A stretch of 64,000 nucleotides of DNA from Leptolinea sp964420995 (GCA_964420995.1 CAYQUX010000010.1:1-64000), one strand, 5' to 3'; counted from the first letter of the stretch, positions 17,469 through 25,917 are shown. Program-made: numbers and translations. The notes: a model not told the origin generated them from the letters alone.

Positions 17469-17942
17469 ATGATCGACGCCTTAATTCGTGTATTTGGTCA
17501 CCTTGGTAATGATCCCGAAATGCGCTACATGCCCTCCGGTAAAGCCGTAACCAATTTCTCGGTAGCCTCCGCGCGCAAATGGAAAGATGCCAACGGGCAG
17601 GACCTTTCTGAAACCACCTGGTTCCGCTGCTCCACTTTTGAAAAGTCCGCAGAGAACTGCCACAACTATCTGCACAAAGGCTCTTATGTCTGCTTTGAAG
17701 GTCGCCTGATCGTCGATCCCAAAACCGGTGGTCCAAAAATCTGGACACGCCAGGACGGTGGTGCCGGTGCAAACTTTGAGGTGTCTGTCACAGATATCAA
17801 ATTCCTGACTCCCAAAGGAAGCGGTGAAAATAACGGCGACGGTGCTTCCAATAATGGTACGGCGGAATATGATCCGTCCAATTCCCAGCCAGAACCGGCT
17901 GCTGCAGGTCCCAATACGGATTCAGACGGATTCCCTCTCTAG
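17469..17942 (+). CDS. ssb: Single-stranded DNA-binding protein
   Basis: The 157-residue protein is a typical SSB: an N-terminal OB fold (GHLGNDPEMRYMPSGKAVTNFSVA shape, then TTWFRCSTFEKSAENCHNYL and KGSYVCFEGRL) and an acidic-ended disordered tail closing in DSDGFPL, close to the DDDIPF-type tip that recruits partners. The ATG follows AAAAGGAGCTTCACT. It belongs to the element by position, so it is probably a second copy of a chromosomal ssb, supporting element replication or transfer. Confidence 0.92.
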   Translation: MIDALIRVFGHLGNDPEMRYMPSGKAVTNFSVASARKWKDANGQDLSETTWFRCSTFEKSAENCHNYLHKGSYVCFEGRLIVDPKTGGPKIWTRQDGGAGANFEVSVTDIKFLTPKGSGENNGDGASNNGTAEYDPSNSQPEPAAAGPNTDSDGFPL

Positions 17943-17952
17943 TCTGAATTAT

Positions 17953-17979
17953 GGGAGGGGAGAGATCATCTCCCCTCCC
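17953..17979 (+). terminator. Perfect 11-bp hairpin after ssb
   Basis: GGGAGGGGAGA (17953-17963) pairs with TCTCCCCTCCC (17969-17979) around the loop GATCA. No T run follows, so it may instead attenuate the following gene or stabilise the ssb message. Confidence 0.5.
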
Positions 17980-17991
17980 GGAGAATATCCC

Positions 17992-18339
17992 ATGCCCACT
18001 ATCCGCGTACCCAAACCATTCAGAATAAAAAATGATCTCAGAGAGATCACTGTGAAACCGGTTAAAGCCGTTTTTGAGGACTACAAGATCGTTTTGAATT
18101 GTGAGATTTATGTTGGTAAAGGAATCGTTCCGGCGTTCAGTAAATGTTTCACCATACCGGTCGATCCTGATCCTGAAATTGAAGAAAACCTTATGGCGTG
18201 GAATCGCTATGTTCAGTTGATGGCAGATGATTACTTTGCAGTAATGGTTCCCCTGGTAATTGGAGAGTATTTTCCGGAACCGCATCCACAACATCACCAG
18301 ACGGTTCTGAATTCGGAACCACACCTGTTTCCACTGTAA
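17992..18339 (+). CDS. Unrecognised element protein, 115 residues
   Basis: The ATG at 17992 follows CCCGGAGAATATCCC; longer in-frame starts lie inside ssb and are unlikely. The product begins with MPTIRVPKPFRIK and contains a Cys-containing middle. Its last 50 codons overlap the C-terminal end of a minus-strand gene, so one of the two C-termini is under little constraint. No known family. Confidence 0.55.
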   Translation: MPTIRVPKPFRIKNDLREITVKPVKAVFEDYKIVLNCEIYVGKGIVPAFSKCFTIPVDPDPEIEENLMAWNRYVQLMADDYFAVMVPLVIGEYFPEPHPQHHQTVLNSEPHLFPL

Positions 18340-18778
18340 CCGTTGTAGTGGATTTGGTTATCGAGAACCTTGATACGCCGGGCGTAAATACTGGTCCAGA
18401 AAGGACCGACTCAGCCGCCTCCGTGTCCCCCGCTCCTATGCGTTCTTCGTCCATCGTGGTCCGGAGATGTTTTTCAAGTGTATTGAATACGGCAATTTGA
18501 TCTTTAACATCCGCGTTCGGCGATAGAGCCGCCAAAGCCATCTGTTCAAGTAATAGCGTTCGGTATCCCAAGATGATGCCCAATTGCTCTCTGGATGATT
18601 GCGACAGTAGCTCTTGAAACAGAACCCCTGATTCCTTCACATCTCCAAGGTATTTGCGGTATGTGCGTGGATCTATGCCCACATAAGAACAAGCCTCCGT
18701 GAGCGAATTCCCGCTGGCCATTAAGCGAAGGACATCCAGGACCTCCGTTCGCCGTGCGACAACAATCATTTCATCCAT
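18191..18778 (-). CDS. HTH protein resembling small terminase or transposon-type DNA binders
   Basis: The 195-residue product starts with a helix-turn-helix (EVLDVLRLMASGNSLTEACS then YVGIDPRTYRKYL), similar to the DNA-binding part of phage small terminases and HTH-23-like proteins, followed by a helical middle and a low-complexity Ser/Thr/Pro tail. The ATG at 18778 lies 7 bases after a TATAAT with no ribosome site, suggesting a leaderless message. It is the only minus-strand gene of the element and could be its repressor. The tail overlaps the converging 115-residue gene. Confidence 0.6.
   Translation of the reverse strand: MDEMIVVARRTEVLDVLRLMASGNSLTEACSYVGIDPRTYRKYLGDVKESGVLFQELLSQSSREQLGIILGYRTLLLEQMALAALSPNADVKDQIAVFNTLEKHLRTTMDEERIGAGDTEAAESVLSGPVFTPGVSRFSITKSTTTVTVETGVVPNSEPSGDVVDAVPENTLQLPGEPLLQSNHLPSTEHSDSTP
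18303..18320. repeat. Palindrome GGTTCTGAATTCGGAACC (site D)
   Basis: Fourth and longest copy of the GTTCYGAAYTCRGAAC palindrome. It lies inside the overlap of the two converging genes. Confidence 0.55.
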
Positions 18779-18785
18779 GTTTTGA

Positions 18786-18814
18786 ATTATACGGCTCGAA
18801 ATTGAATAGAACAA
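18786..18814 (-). promoter_or_regulatory. Promoter of the leaderless HTH gene
   Basis: On the minus strand TTGTTC (18814-18809) and TATAAT (18791-18786) are 17 bases apart. The transcript would start at or next to the ATG at 18778. Confidence 0.55.
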
Positions 18815-18841
18815 GCGTTTGAGATTTGAAAGGGTATCTCT

Positions 18842-18997
18842 ATGAATCTTGGAGAATTTGTGAAAACAGAAGAGTTTCCCATGGTGGAACCCGCGCGAGT
18901 TGAACCGATCACCATCCCTGAAAAAATGCCGGTTCGTGAAACGGAAGACGCGCCGGCAGAGAAGCCGGGAAAGACCAGAGAATTCGGGTTGGTTTAG
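18842..18997 (+). CDS. 51-residue acidic, Pro-rich protein
   Basis: ATG at 18842 after GAAAGGGTATCTCT. The product is Glu/Pro-rich (PARVEPITIPEKMPVRETED), probably disordered, ending in KTREFGLV. It is read away from the minus-strand HTH gene and lies 15 bases before the next gene, so it may be the first gene of the operon running to the ParB-like gene. Family unknown. Confidence 0.5.
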   Translation: MNLGEFVKTEEFPMVEPARVEPITIPEKMPVRETEDAPAEKPGKTREFGLV

Positions 18998-19012
18998 CCA
19001 GAGGAGCGATCC

Positions 19013-19555
19013 ATGTCAACGATTGACGGCTTAATGTCCATGCGCGTTGGAACCATCGATGGTGACGATATCATGTCGCCCTCCCACGGGAGCTTCAATT
19101 GGGGTGACGGAATCCTTACCAGCACATGTGAAAGAAGTAACCATTGCGAAGACGCCCACCCACAACCAGGTTGTTCGTGTGGAATTTACAGTGTTCTGGA
19201 TAACGGACTGCAGGAATTGAAAAACTACGTTTACAGCCCCAATCACGTTGTTTTTGTGGGATGGGCATTCAGTACCGTGAACATCTACGAGTGGGGATTG
19301 CGCTCCGGTCAGTGGGTCGCGGTCGGTGTAGTCAATTGGCATGGGTTTTACGATAAACCGATCGGACCGGACAACAAACGAGAACCCTGGTGGGATAGCG
19401 CCTACTCTGCCCTGGACATTCTGCGAAAAAGGCATGTTGACAATCCCAAACTTTACACCCTGGAATCCGTTTCCAAAGCCATTCAGGACCAGAAGCGCAT
19501 GTTTGAAGAACGCGATATGGCTATCAACCAACTCTTTGGAATAGCACAGCTTTAG
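19013..19555 (+). CDS. Unrecognised Cys/His-rich element protein, 180 residues
   Basis: The ATG follows AGAGGAGCGATCC. A cluster CERSNHCEDAHPQPGCSCGIYS (split here: CERSNHCEDAH then PGCSCGIYS, residues 39-59) looks like a metal site. The rest is Trp/Tyr-rich (VNIYEWGLRSGQWV) and ends in a helix. Short proteins with a PGCxCGIY motif occur in mobile elements, but I cannot name the function. It is 7 bases from the next gene. Confidence 0.65.
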   Translation: MSTIDGLMSMRVGTIDGDDIMSPSHGSFNWGDGILTSTCERSNHCEDAHPQPGCSCGIYSVLDNGLQELKNYVYSPNHVVFVGWAFSTVNIYEWGLRSGQWVAVGVVNWHGFYDKPIGPDNKREPWWDSAYSALDILRKRHVDNPKLYTLESVSKAIQDQKRMFEERDMAINQLFGIAQL

Positions 19556-19562
19556 GAGGCAT

Positions 19563-20411
19563 ATGAGTAATCAACCCGCAGCACCCGCTCAGAACGTAAC
19601 TGTTCCCTTGCGTGGATGTGGAGTCCGCCATGGTATCTATCTGGTCACGGATGAAGTAGGTTTTTCCGAGAAGGAAAGAGCCAAACACCTGATCGATCCC
19701 ATCCAGATTTGTGATGAAGCGACCTGGGAGGGATTGGGGATCTGCGCTCAGGGACAAACCTTTGCAAAAATCGGTGACCAAAAAGTGATCATCGACGTTG
19801 TAGGGAACGATGGTTATTGCCCCGCTGACTTCATTGTGGAAGCCTGGCAAAAAGGAACATCCAACCGGCTGCGCCAGATACCGGATGGACTTACCCCGGA
19901 ACAACAGAAGAAATTTCTTATCGCCTGGTTCTCCGGCTATGAATTGGAAATGCCGATTCTGTACCTCTCTTCTCGGGCGTATGTCCTCAGTAAATACCGG
20001 CACTTGTTTTACAAGGACCGGCAGAATAAGCTGCTTACATTTGGCTCCGGTAAGGCTTGCATTATGAACCTGCCCGATCACCAGATGGATGTATTGCCAT
20101 ACACAACAGAAGATGACATTCTCGCCCATGATGGCGAGTATCCAATGTGCGCGAGTCTTCTATTCGAGGATCTTCCCCGGCCAGAGGGACGATATGACAA
20201 GCGCGTGATTCAACGAGCGGTGGGAGATATCACATATTACGGAGGTTGTTCACCAAGAGGAAAAATCGAGCGTACCTGGGGTTTCTTTTACAAGTCATTC
20301 GTATCCGCTTTTGAAGTGGTTTATCCGGATGACCAACAAAAAGCAGAACAGACAGCAGATTTGCTGAGTGGAATTGGTTTGAATGTTCCAGTCTACGTAA
20401 GGGAGAACTGA
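19563..20411 (+). CDS. Unrecognised element protein, 282 residues
   Basis: The ATG follows TTAGGAGGCAT. A soluble protein with an N-terminal GCGVRHGIYL and several isolated cysteines (ICDEATW, ICAQGQTF, YCPADF), possibly a metal or Fe-S site. No known domain was recognised. It ends 2 bases before the ParB-like gene, which makes co-expression likely. Confidence 0.65.
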   Translation: MSNQPAAPAQNVTVPLRGCGVRHGIYLVTDEVGFSEKERAKHLIDPIQICDEATWEGLGICAQGQTFAKIGDQKVIIDVVGNDGYCPADFIVEAWQKGTSNRLRQIPDGLTPEQQKKFLIAWFSGYELEMPILYLSSRAYVLSKYRHLFYKDRQNKLLTFGSGKACIMNLPDHQMDVLPYTTEDDILAHDGEYPMCASLLFEDLPRPEGRYDKRVIQRAVGDITYYGGCSPRGKIERTWGFFYKSFVSAFEVVYPDDQQKAEQTADLLSGIGLNVPVYVREN

Positions 20412-20413
20412 GA

Positions 20414-21385
20414 ATGGGCGACCAACTAATCTTATCTTTCGAACGGATTGAAGGCGTGAACACTGAATTCGCAGTTTTATCACTGGACGAAGTATCGTCC
20501 GAAGAAGAAATGAATGAACGTGGGTTGATCAGTAAGCCGACTGTTTCGTTTATCGACAGTATCCGCCAGTTTGGTCAGGTGGACCCAATCCTGGCCCTGG
20601 AAAAGACAACCGATGCCGGCAAGAAATGGTATCAGGTGTGGTCCGGCAGCCGGCGCATACGTGCCCTTCGGCAACTGGCCGCTTTTGGAGAACACGATCC
20701 AAGCGTCAAAGCCCAAGTCATCAAAGAGGATTGGAATGTGCCTTACGATTCCCTTCTGATGATCCTGAACTCTGCCCGGGACGGCAATGAGATCGCGGAT
20801 TACTTTGCGATCAAACGGATCATGGAAGACGATCCAAGCAAAACTCTGGCTGATATCGCCAAGGACCTGAATGGCACCCTGACAGTCGGTGAAATTCGGA
20901 AGCGTCTATCATTCGGGAAGATTCCGGAAGCTTTGTTAAATGGCGTAACCGCTGGGATGCTGACCCTGCAAACCGCCAGGACGATCGCCAAACTTCCAAA
21001 GAAAATACAGACGGAAATGTCCAGTAAGGTTCAGGAATCCCTTGACCTTATCAAAGAAACGGAAGCCACAAAGTTTGAGGACCCGATCAAAAAGCAAGAA
21101 GTCATCCGGGATATCGTTCGAGAAGTTCACATCGCCGGTAAGACTTTGAAACAGGCCAAGATCGATAATGCCAATCACTTTGCCACTCTAAAACTTGCAA
21201 ACATCCTGGACAATAATGCGGACAAATCCGGGGCCAAGATCGTGGAGAGTAAAACCGTGTTTTATGTGCTGCCCCTCACTGGGGCGGAACATTTCAAAGA
21301 ACGGAAGACCGCGGAACTGTTCCAGCAGGAAATGACGGCTCAGGCCGGTATCCAATATGTGATCGTTGAGAGCGAAGTAATTTAA
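20414..21385 (+). CDS. ParB-like nuclease/partition domain protein
   Basis: The 323-residue product has the ParB N-terminal fold: SIRQFGQVDPILALEK (about 49-64) followed by YQVWSGSRRIRALRQL (about 72-87), where GSRR corresponds to the conserved GxRR nucleotide-binding box. A helical DNA-binding region follows (TLADIAKDLNG ... IRKRLSFGKIPEALL). No ParA partner is present nearby, so it may act in regulation or copy maintenance rather than classic partition. It is the third gene of the 19.0-21.4 kb unit. The palindromes at 12128, 14697, 15446 and 18303 are possible targets. Confidence 0.8.
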   Translation: MGDQLILSFERIEGVNTEFAVLSLDEVSSEEEMNERGLISKPTVSFIDSIRQFGQVDPILALEKTTDAGKKWYQVWSGSRRIRALRQLAAFGEHDPSVKAQVIKEDWNVPYDSLLMILNSARDGNEIADYFAIKRIMEDDPSKTLADIAKDLNGTLTVGEIRKRLSFGKIPEALLNGVTAGMLTLQTARTIAKLPKKIQTEMSSKVQESLDLIKETEATKFEDPIKKQEVIRDIVREVHIAGKTLKQAKIDNANHFATLKLANILDNNADKSGAKIVESKTVFYVLPLTGAEHFKERKTAELFQQEMTAQAGIQYVIVESEVI

Positions 21386-21399
21386 TCCCTATAGGAAAT

Positions 21400-21430
21400 C
21401 CTGCCGGCATACCAGAAGAATGCCGGCAGG
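21400..21430 (+). terminator. 11-bp hairpin after the ParB-like gene
   Basis: CCTGCCGGCAT (21400-21410) pairs with ATGCCGGCAGG (21420-21430) with a 9-base loop. Strong stem but no T tract. Confidence 0.55.
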
Positions 21431-21478
21431 AAGAATTGACTGTTTGAAGCACCGAATGTGTTTAGACGCAGAGGTGAA

Positions 21479-21913
21479 ATGACAGATCAAGAGTTCCTTC
21501 TTCACAAAGATCTACGGATCAAACTTGATAAAGACCGGATTCTCAAAACCTGTTGGGATATTGAAGCCGATCGCACCCTGAAGTATGTCTGCAAGTTTCC
21601 AAACAGTCCCCGGACATTCCAATGGTCCGTAGGTGAGTCACAATGGATAGCCAAGAGATCTATTGATAAAAAGGTTTATGGTTTGTTTCTGTACGGTTCC
21701 GGCAAAGACACCATCGATCTCTGCCTGGTAGGTGAAACCAAGTCCTGCGTTATTTGGGATATCGGTTTTGACTTTACCTGGAAGTGGCGCCGTAATCCAT
21801 CTGTTGAAAAAGATCTGGATATCTGGCTGCTCAGGAGTTCTCTCAAAATCCACTTGATCGAAGACGCGCTGAACAATTCAATCGAGCCTGAACTTGAACC
21901 AGTCGTAGATTAA
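21479..21913 (+). CDS. Unrecognised element protein, 144 residues
   Basis: ATG at 21479 follows AGAGGTGAA; an in-frame GTG at 21458 would add seven residues and has no ribosome site. The product is Trp-rich (TFQWSVGESQW, FTWKWRRNP) and soluble. Family unknown. It sits between the ParB-like gene and the integration module. Confidence 0.6.
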   Translation: MTDQEFLLHKDLRIKLDKDRILKTCWDIEADRTLKYVCKFPNSPRTFQWSVGESQWIAKRSIDKKVYGLFLYGSGKDTIDLCLVGETKSCVIWDIGFDFTWKWRRNPSVEKDLDIWLLRSSLKIHLIEDALNNSIEPELEPVVD

Positions 21914-22012
21914 CCCTTTGTGACCGGCCTTCCACTGCCATCGCCCCATTGGAATCGATAGGCGTAATGAATATATTGAAATAAAAGTACATATATAAAG
22001 GAGAGTACCAAA

Positions 22013-22234
22013 ATGTCCCCACAATTACTCACTGCAAATGATGTTGCCAAACGCCTAAATATCAGTCGCACGAAAGCGTTTGATTTGATGAATAAAGGCA
22101 CCATCCCCGCTATTCATATAGGTAGAAATGTTCGGGTTGAAGAACAGGATCTCGAAAAGTACATTTCCGATAATAAAGTAACCGTTATCGACAACATAAT
22201 GAGTGTGTCTAAACGGAATGTCACCAAGTATTAG
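22013..22234 (+). CDS. xis: Excisionase-like HTH protein
   Basis: 73 residues of the HTH_17 excisionase/MerR-like type: LTANDVAKRLNISRTKAFDL then MNKGTIPAIHIGRNVRVEEQ and DLEKYI. Such proteins bind attachment-site arms and steer the integrase toward excision, or act as regulators. The ATG follows AAAGGAGAGTACCAAA, and the gene lies 27 bases upstream of the integrase. The symbol reflects role by position. Confidence 0.8.
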   Translation: MSPQLLTANDVAKRLNISRTKAFDLMNKGTIPAIHIGRNVRVEEQDLEKYISDNKVTVIDNIMSVSKRNVTKY

Positions 22235-22261
22235 TCATCAGCTTTTTAAAGGAGCGTATAT

Positions 22262-23512
22262 ATGGCTAGAAAAAGGGGAAACAATGAAGGGTCTGTATTT
22301 TATATAGCTTCTCAAAAGTTGTGGAGAGCTATGGTGACAATTGATGGTCATCGCTTAAGCAAGTATGGCAAATCAAAAAAGGAATGCCAGCTATGGCTTG
22401 ATGATACTTTGTCAAAGCTGAGTTCTGGATTGACATATGAAGGTGCTCAAGTCAGATTGACCAGCTTTATGGAAGATTGGTTGACGAATATCAAGTCTGG
22501 GGTAAAACCCAATACTTGGTATCAGTACAACATGACAGCACAGAAACATATCCTTCCTTTCCTTGGAAACTATCTGGTAAAAGATCTCAGACCAGACCTG
22601 ATCCAAAGACTTTACAACGCCAAACAAAAGGAAGGATTAGGTGTGCGGACGGTTCAATATATGCACCAGGTTCTTCATGGTGCTTTGGATTATGCGGTGA
22701 CTTTGGATATTCTTGCCAGGAATCCTACGAATGCCTGTTTTAAGCCAAGGGATGTTGAACATGAAATGCAGGTTTATAACGAAGATCAAGTTAACCAGCT
22801 TCTCATGGCCGTGGAGGGAACGCGCTTTGAAGCACTGTTTCAACTGGCTTTCACCACGGGGATGCGCCAGTCCGAGCTTCTTGGTTTGAAATGGTCCGAT
22901 CTGGATTGGAAGAATAAAACCATCACTCTTACCCGGCAGTTGGCGCGTGATATCACCGGCAAAGCAAATTATGTTCCTCCGGTTGGCAAGCCCACGAAAA
23001 TGGACGAACGATTCACGCAATTGAAAACCATGGCGGCAAAGCGGAAATTAAATCTTGGTAATGCAACAATGGAATCGCTTCGAAGGCACCAGGCTATTCA
23101 AGATGATGAGCGCAGAAATCCACAGAGAGTTCAATGGATTGAGAATGATCTAATTTTCCCATCGATAACTGGCACTCCGATGTCTCAGGCAAATCTCTAT
23201 CACCGGTTTAAAACACTAATCAGAGAAATCGGTCTTCCGGATATCCGCTTCCACGACCTTCGGCATACCGCAGCGTCATTGATGCTCAATCATGGGATTC
23301 CACCGATAGTCGTTTCCAGACGATTAGGCCACAAAAATGTTTCGATTACTCTGGATACGTACGGTCACTTGATCCCTGAGATCAACAGTGATATCGGTCA
23401 GATTGTCGATGACCTGATCACACCTATCAGGGTTGATTTCACTAAAGAGATTCCGCCCATTGAATCACGCGAAGAATCAAATAATATTCAGAGTGTTGAA
23501 AACAAGGAATAA
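22262..23512 (+). CDS. int: Tyrosine recombinase (site-specific integrase)
   Basis: The 416-residue protein has an N-terminal arm-binding AP2-like segment (NNEGSVFYIASQKLWRA), a SAM-like core-binding domain (about 60-160) and the catalytic domain with R202 (TTGMRQSE), H331/R334 (HDLRH), H357 (GHKN) and nucleophile Y367 (DTYGH). All key residues are present, so it should be active. It is the last gene of the element: its stop lies 190 bases from a 44-bp tRNA 3' end, the expected attachment site. It is the only integrase in the window and might also act on the related sites at 25.5, 44.4 and 56.0 kb. Confidence 0.95.
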   Translation: MARKRGNNEGSVFYIASQKLWRAMVTIDGHRLSKYGKSKKECQLWLDDTLSKLSSGLTYEGAQVRLTSFMEDWLTNIKSGVKPNTWYQYNMTAQKHILPFLGNYLVKDLRPDLIQRLYNAKQKEGLGVRTVQYMHQVLHGALDYAVTLDILARNPTNACFKPRDVEHEMQVYNEDQVNQLLMAVEGTRFEALFQLAFTTGMRQSELLGLKWSDLDWKNKTITLTRQLARDITGKANYVPPVGKPTKMDERFTQLKTMAAKRKLNLGNATMESLRRHQAIQDDERRNPQRVQWIENDLIFPSITGTPMSQANLYHRFKTLIREIGLPDIRFHDLRHTAASLMLNHGIPPIVVSRRLGHKNVSITLDTYGHLIPEINSDIGQIVDDLITPIRVDFTKEIPPIESREESNNIQSVENKE

Positions 23513-23518
23513 GTCCGG

Positions 23519-23569
23519 TTGCACTACTGTATTCCGCGGTCGCACCATTTTGATTTTTCTGTAGTGCAA
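23519..23569. repeat. Inverted repeat next to the attachment site (arm-like)
   Basis: TTGCACTAC (23519-23527) and GTAGTGCAA (23561-23569) begin 6 bases after the integrase stop. Equivalent TTGCACCC/GGGTGCAA pairs lie upstream of the tRNA fragments at 25.5 kb (25385-25414) and 44.4 kb (44235-44264), so they are probably integrase or Xis arm sites. Confidence 0.6.
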
Positions 23570-23703
23570 CCCTAGTGCTACCGGAATGCGATAGTATGAT
23601 TTATAGGACACATTGCGCAGTTTAATACCCATATATGGGGGTATTAATGACTAAATACCCCCATATTTACGTATTTTATCATTTGGATATGCGCAACCCT
23701 ACA

Positions 23704-23747
<44 letters not shown>

Positions 23748-23760
23748 GTAGATACAGGAA

Positions 23761-23787
23761 AAACCACCAGTTTTGGTGGTTTTTTTA
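23761..23787 (+). terminator. Terminator following tRNA 3' copy 1
   Basis: ACCACC and GGTGGT form a stem followed by seven T, 14 bases after the CCA. The other three tRNA copies have a hairpin at a similar distance, so the hairpin is part of the repeated unit. Confidence 0.7.
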
Positions 23788-24330
23788 TTATATATGGGGG
23801 TATCAAAATCTTCGATTTTCCGATTCTTTATGAAGGGGTGCAAAAGGTGTGCAACCGGATTCAAAAATCTTCAACCTCTTGTCATGACAAATAGGAAGAA
23901 TGGTTTTTCCTTATTCTGAACATGAAAAAAAAAGCGCTCCCAGTATAAGAGAGCATTTTTATTTCATTATCTGATAGAAACGCTTACCGCGGACCAGCCA
24001 GTACCTGCCTGAACTTATTATGACACAAAAGTATTACATCGCTTTTCAATCCCCTTTCTATTATCCGTATTTCCATCGGATCTGTGGAATGTCCAATATA
24101 TTTAATATAATTTGTTAACCATTTGGTAATGATTTCTAAGAACATCTATAATCTTGACTAGTCCAATAATTTGTCTGACCAAATTTTCCAACTTCTCAAT
24201 GAGATACAATGTGAAATGATGAATGTAAATGGATCTAATGATCTTCATGAAATTGCCACGAGTATCGTGAATACCTACCCTTATGAGCCGGCAGTCGTGC
24301 CTTTTATCATTAACGCGCTTTGGTGATAGG

Positions 24331-25194
24331 ATGGAGCGCGCATCCTGGCTCGACAAACTTAATTCGGATCTGGCGATCTCCATCCTGCTCTTTCGCGCGC
24401 GCCCGGTCCTGCTCAATGGGTTTTTCATCGCCTATCTGTTTTGGGGCCAGCCGAGGCTGATAGAACGGCTCAACGCCTCACAGGACGGGCGCGGCGATTG
24501 GCAGTTAGCCGGGCTGCTGTTATTCATGCCGCTGCTAGAAATCATCGGCATCCGGCTCAATCGCCCGGCCAGCGCGTATTTTGCCTGCCGCTACCCGCGT
24601 CAGGGAACCAGCACGTACCTGGTGATCGTGTTTATCCTCACCGCCGTTTTTCGCCTGGGACTGGGTGTTCTCTATCTGACCGTTGCGTTCCAGATAGGCG
24701 GCGGCAAACCCGTTGGACAACTTTCCGACGGCTGGCAACTGCTGATGGTCGCGATGGTTTTTGTCATCATTTTCATCGAAACGCTGGCCATCGTCTTTGC
24801 GTTTCCCCTCAACCATGTGACGGTCAAAGAGCAGTCCCCGGCATCGTCGAACCTGCCCCTCGAACGCTGGCTGCGGAAGGTCATTTATGGGCACACGCCG
24901 GAACAGATCGACTTGAAAATTGCACTGATCGGGTTGTTGGGCGACCTGCTGATGCTGGTGTTCTCGGCGGTAGTGTACACGGTTATGTGGGATTTCGTCA
25001 CACAGGGAAATGGTACAAGCATGGAGGCACTGGAGTTCCTCGGCCTGACGTTTTTCTTCCTGTGTGTCTTCCTGCCCCTGCGCATGACAGGTCTGGTCGA
25101 CGAAATGACCACCCAGACAGGCAAATGGCAGCGGGAGATCTCGGTGGTGAGCCTGGCGGCAGTCTGGCTGGCGGAGATGCTGCGATATCACTAG
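24331..25194 (+). CDS. Multi-pass membrane protein of unknown function
   Basis: The frame from ATG 24331 gives 287 residues with about six hydrophobic segments (for example VLLNGFFIAYLFWG, LLLFMPLLEIIGI, YLVIVFILTAVFRLGLGVLY, LLMVAMVFVIIFIETLAIV, ALIGLLGDLLMLVFSAVVY). An earlier in-frame start at 24283 is possible; neither has a good ribosome site. The gene is clearly richer in GC than its flanks, suggesting separate origin. No family recognised. It is alone between tRNA 3' copies 1 and 2. Confidence 0.6.
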   Translation: MERASWLDKLNSDLAISILLFRARPVLLNGFFIAYLFWGQPRLIERLNASQDGRGDWQLAGLLLFMPLLEIIGIRLNRPASAYFACRYPRQGTSTYLVIVFILTAVFRLGLGVLYLTVAFQIGGGKPVGQLSDGWQLLMVAMVFVIIFIETLAIVFAFPLNHVTVKEQSPASSNLPLERWLRKVIYGHTPEQIDLKIALIGLLGDLLMLVFSAVVYTVMWDFVTQGNGTSMEALEFLGLTFFFLCVFLPLRMTGLVDEMTTQTGKWQREISVVSLAAVWLAEMLRYH

Positions 25195-25684
25195 CAACTG
25201 AATGGCTACACAAACACTGAGACGCTTTCGGCCGCCGAGGCAGCGTGATGCGCCAGTCGGCTTCAGCTTCTGCCCCTGGCCAGGGTGACCGCCTGCGCCA
25301 GATCGCGGACGGGGTCCCTTCTCCTTCGAAGATACCACGGTCAAAATATGAAATATCTAAACAATGTTTATATAATTTCTCTTATTGCACCCCTGATCAA
25401 TTTTTAGGGTGCAACCGGGGTGCAACGGAGTTGATTCTGTCGAATAATTAGACATAATAAAACAAAGGGATCCCAATATCTGTGCATATACCAGATGCAC
25501 TACCCCCGTATATACGTATCAAACACGTTACCCCCCGTCCTCGACGCATAGGGTGCAAGAGGTCGGAGGTTCAAATCCTCTTGCCCCATCCAGAAGATAT
25601 TGCAAAAATCCCTCTTTTTGAGGGATGTATTGTTATATCTACTATTCAAAATTTCCAAAATTTGAAATTCATAATCATTTCAAT
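25195..25684. other. Non-coding attachment region 2
   Basis: Contains the arm-like inverted repeat TTGCACCC/GGGTGCAA (25385-25414), the 17-mer TGCAACCGGGGTGCAAC (about 25409-25425) that recurs at 55875, the word ACCCCCGTATATACGTAT (about 25502-25519) that recurs at 44.36 kb, the tRNA 3' copy 2 and its decayed hairpin. No gene seen. Confidence 0.6.
25549..25592 (+). repeat. tRNA 3'-end copy 2 (degenerate)
   Basis: Same 44-base unit as copy 1 with a few changes (TTGCCCCATCCA at the end), which break acceptor pairing. It is followed by ATCCCTC/GAGGGAT (25608-25626), a terminator stem that has lost its T run. The upstream 160 bases align with those before copy 3. Confidence 0.75.
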
Positions 25685-25713
25685 GCGACATTTTTGCAAA
25701 TCGCCTGTATAAT
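25685..25713 (+). promoter_or_regulatory. Promoter of the B12 operon
   Basis: GCGACA (25685-25690) and TATAAT (25708-25713) are 17 bases apart, placing the start of transcription near 25720, just before the riboswitch. Confidence 0.6.
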
Positions 25714-25740
25714 ACGTTGTGTCTGAACTTTACTAATTTA

Positions 25741-25857
25741 TCCAAGGTGACCCGATGCCCGGAAGTCAGGGCTTAAATGGTGTAAGTTGGTGTAAGTCCA
25801 ACACTGTGCCGCAACTGTAACTGGATCTTTCCAGAAGTCAGGATACCAGCCTTGTAG
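25741..25857 (+). promoter_or_regulatory. Cobalamin (adenosylcobalamin-type) riboswitch
   Basis: The conserved B12-element core is visible: GGTGTAAGTCCAACACTGTG, then CCGCAACTGTAACTGG, and the B12 box AAGTCAGGATACCAGCC (about 25835-25851). CAAGG (25743-25747) pairs with CCTTG (25850-25854) as the closing P1 stem. It should shut off the operon when cobalamin is abundant. An intrinsic terminator follows 60 bases later. Confidence 0.93.
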
Positions 25858-25917
25858 TATTCATGTTTATCCTTCTCGAGCAAGAGGGCGCAATGGATGG
25901 TTTACAGCGTAACTTCA

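Larger units (their letters stand above)
23748..25592 (+). mobile_element. Segment between tRNA 3' copies 1 and 2
   Basis: A 1.8-kb segment bounded by two tRNA 3' ends in the same orientation. It holds one GC-rich membrane-protein gene and no integrase. It looks like a reduced, integrase-less element left by tandem insertion. Confidence 0.45.

Noticed and set aside
17992..18339. Canonical parS sites for the ParB-like protein
   Set aside because: No TGTTTCACGTGAAACA-like sequence was found; only the different GTTCYGAAYTCRGAAC palindromes recur, and their link to the ParB-like protein is a guess.
24441..25344. Long frames overlapping the GC-rich membrane gene on both strands
   Set aside because: They are Arg/His/Gly-rich shadow frames typical of GC-rich coding DNA; the frame with regular hydrophobic helices is the plausible protein.
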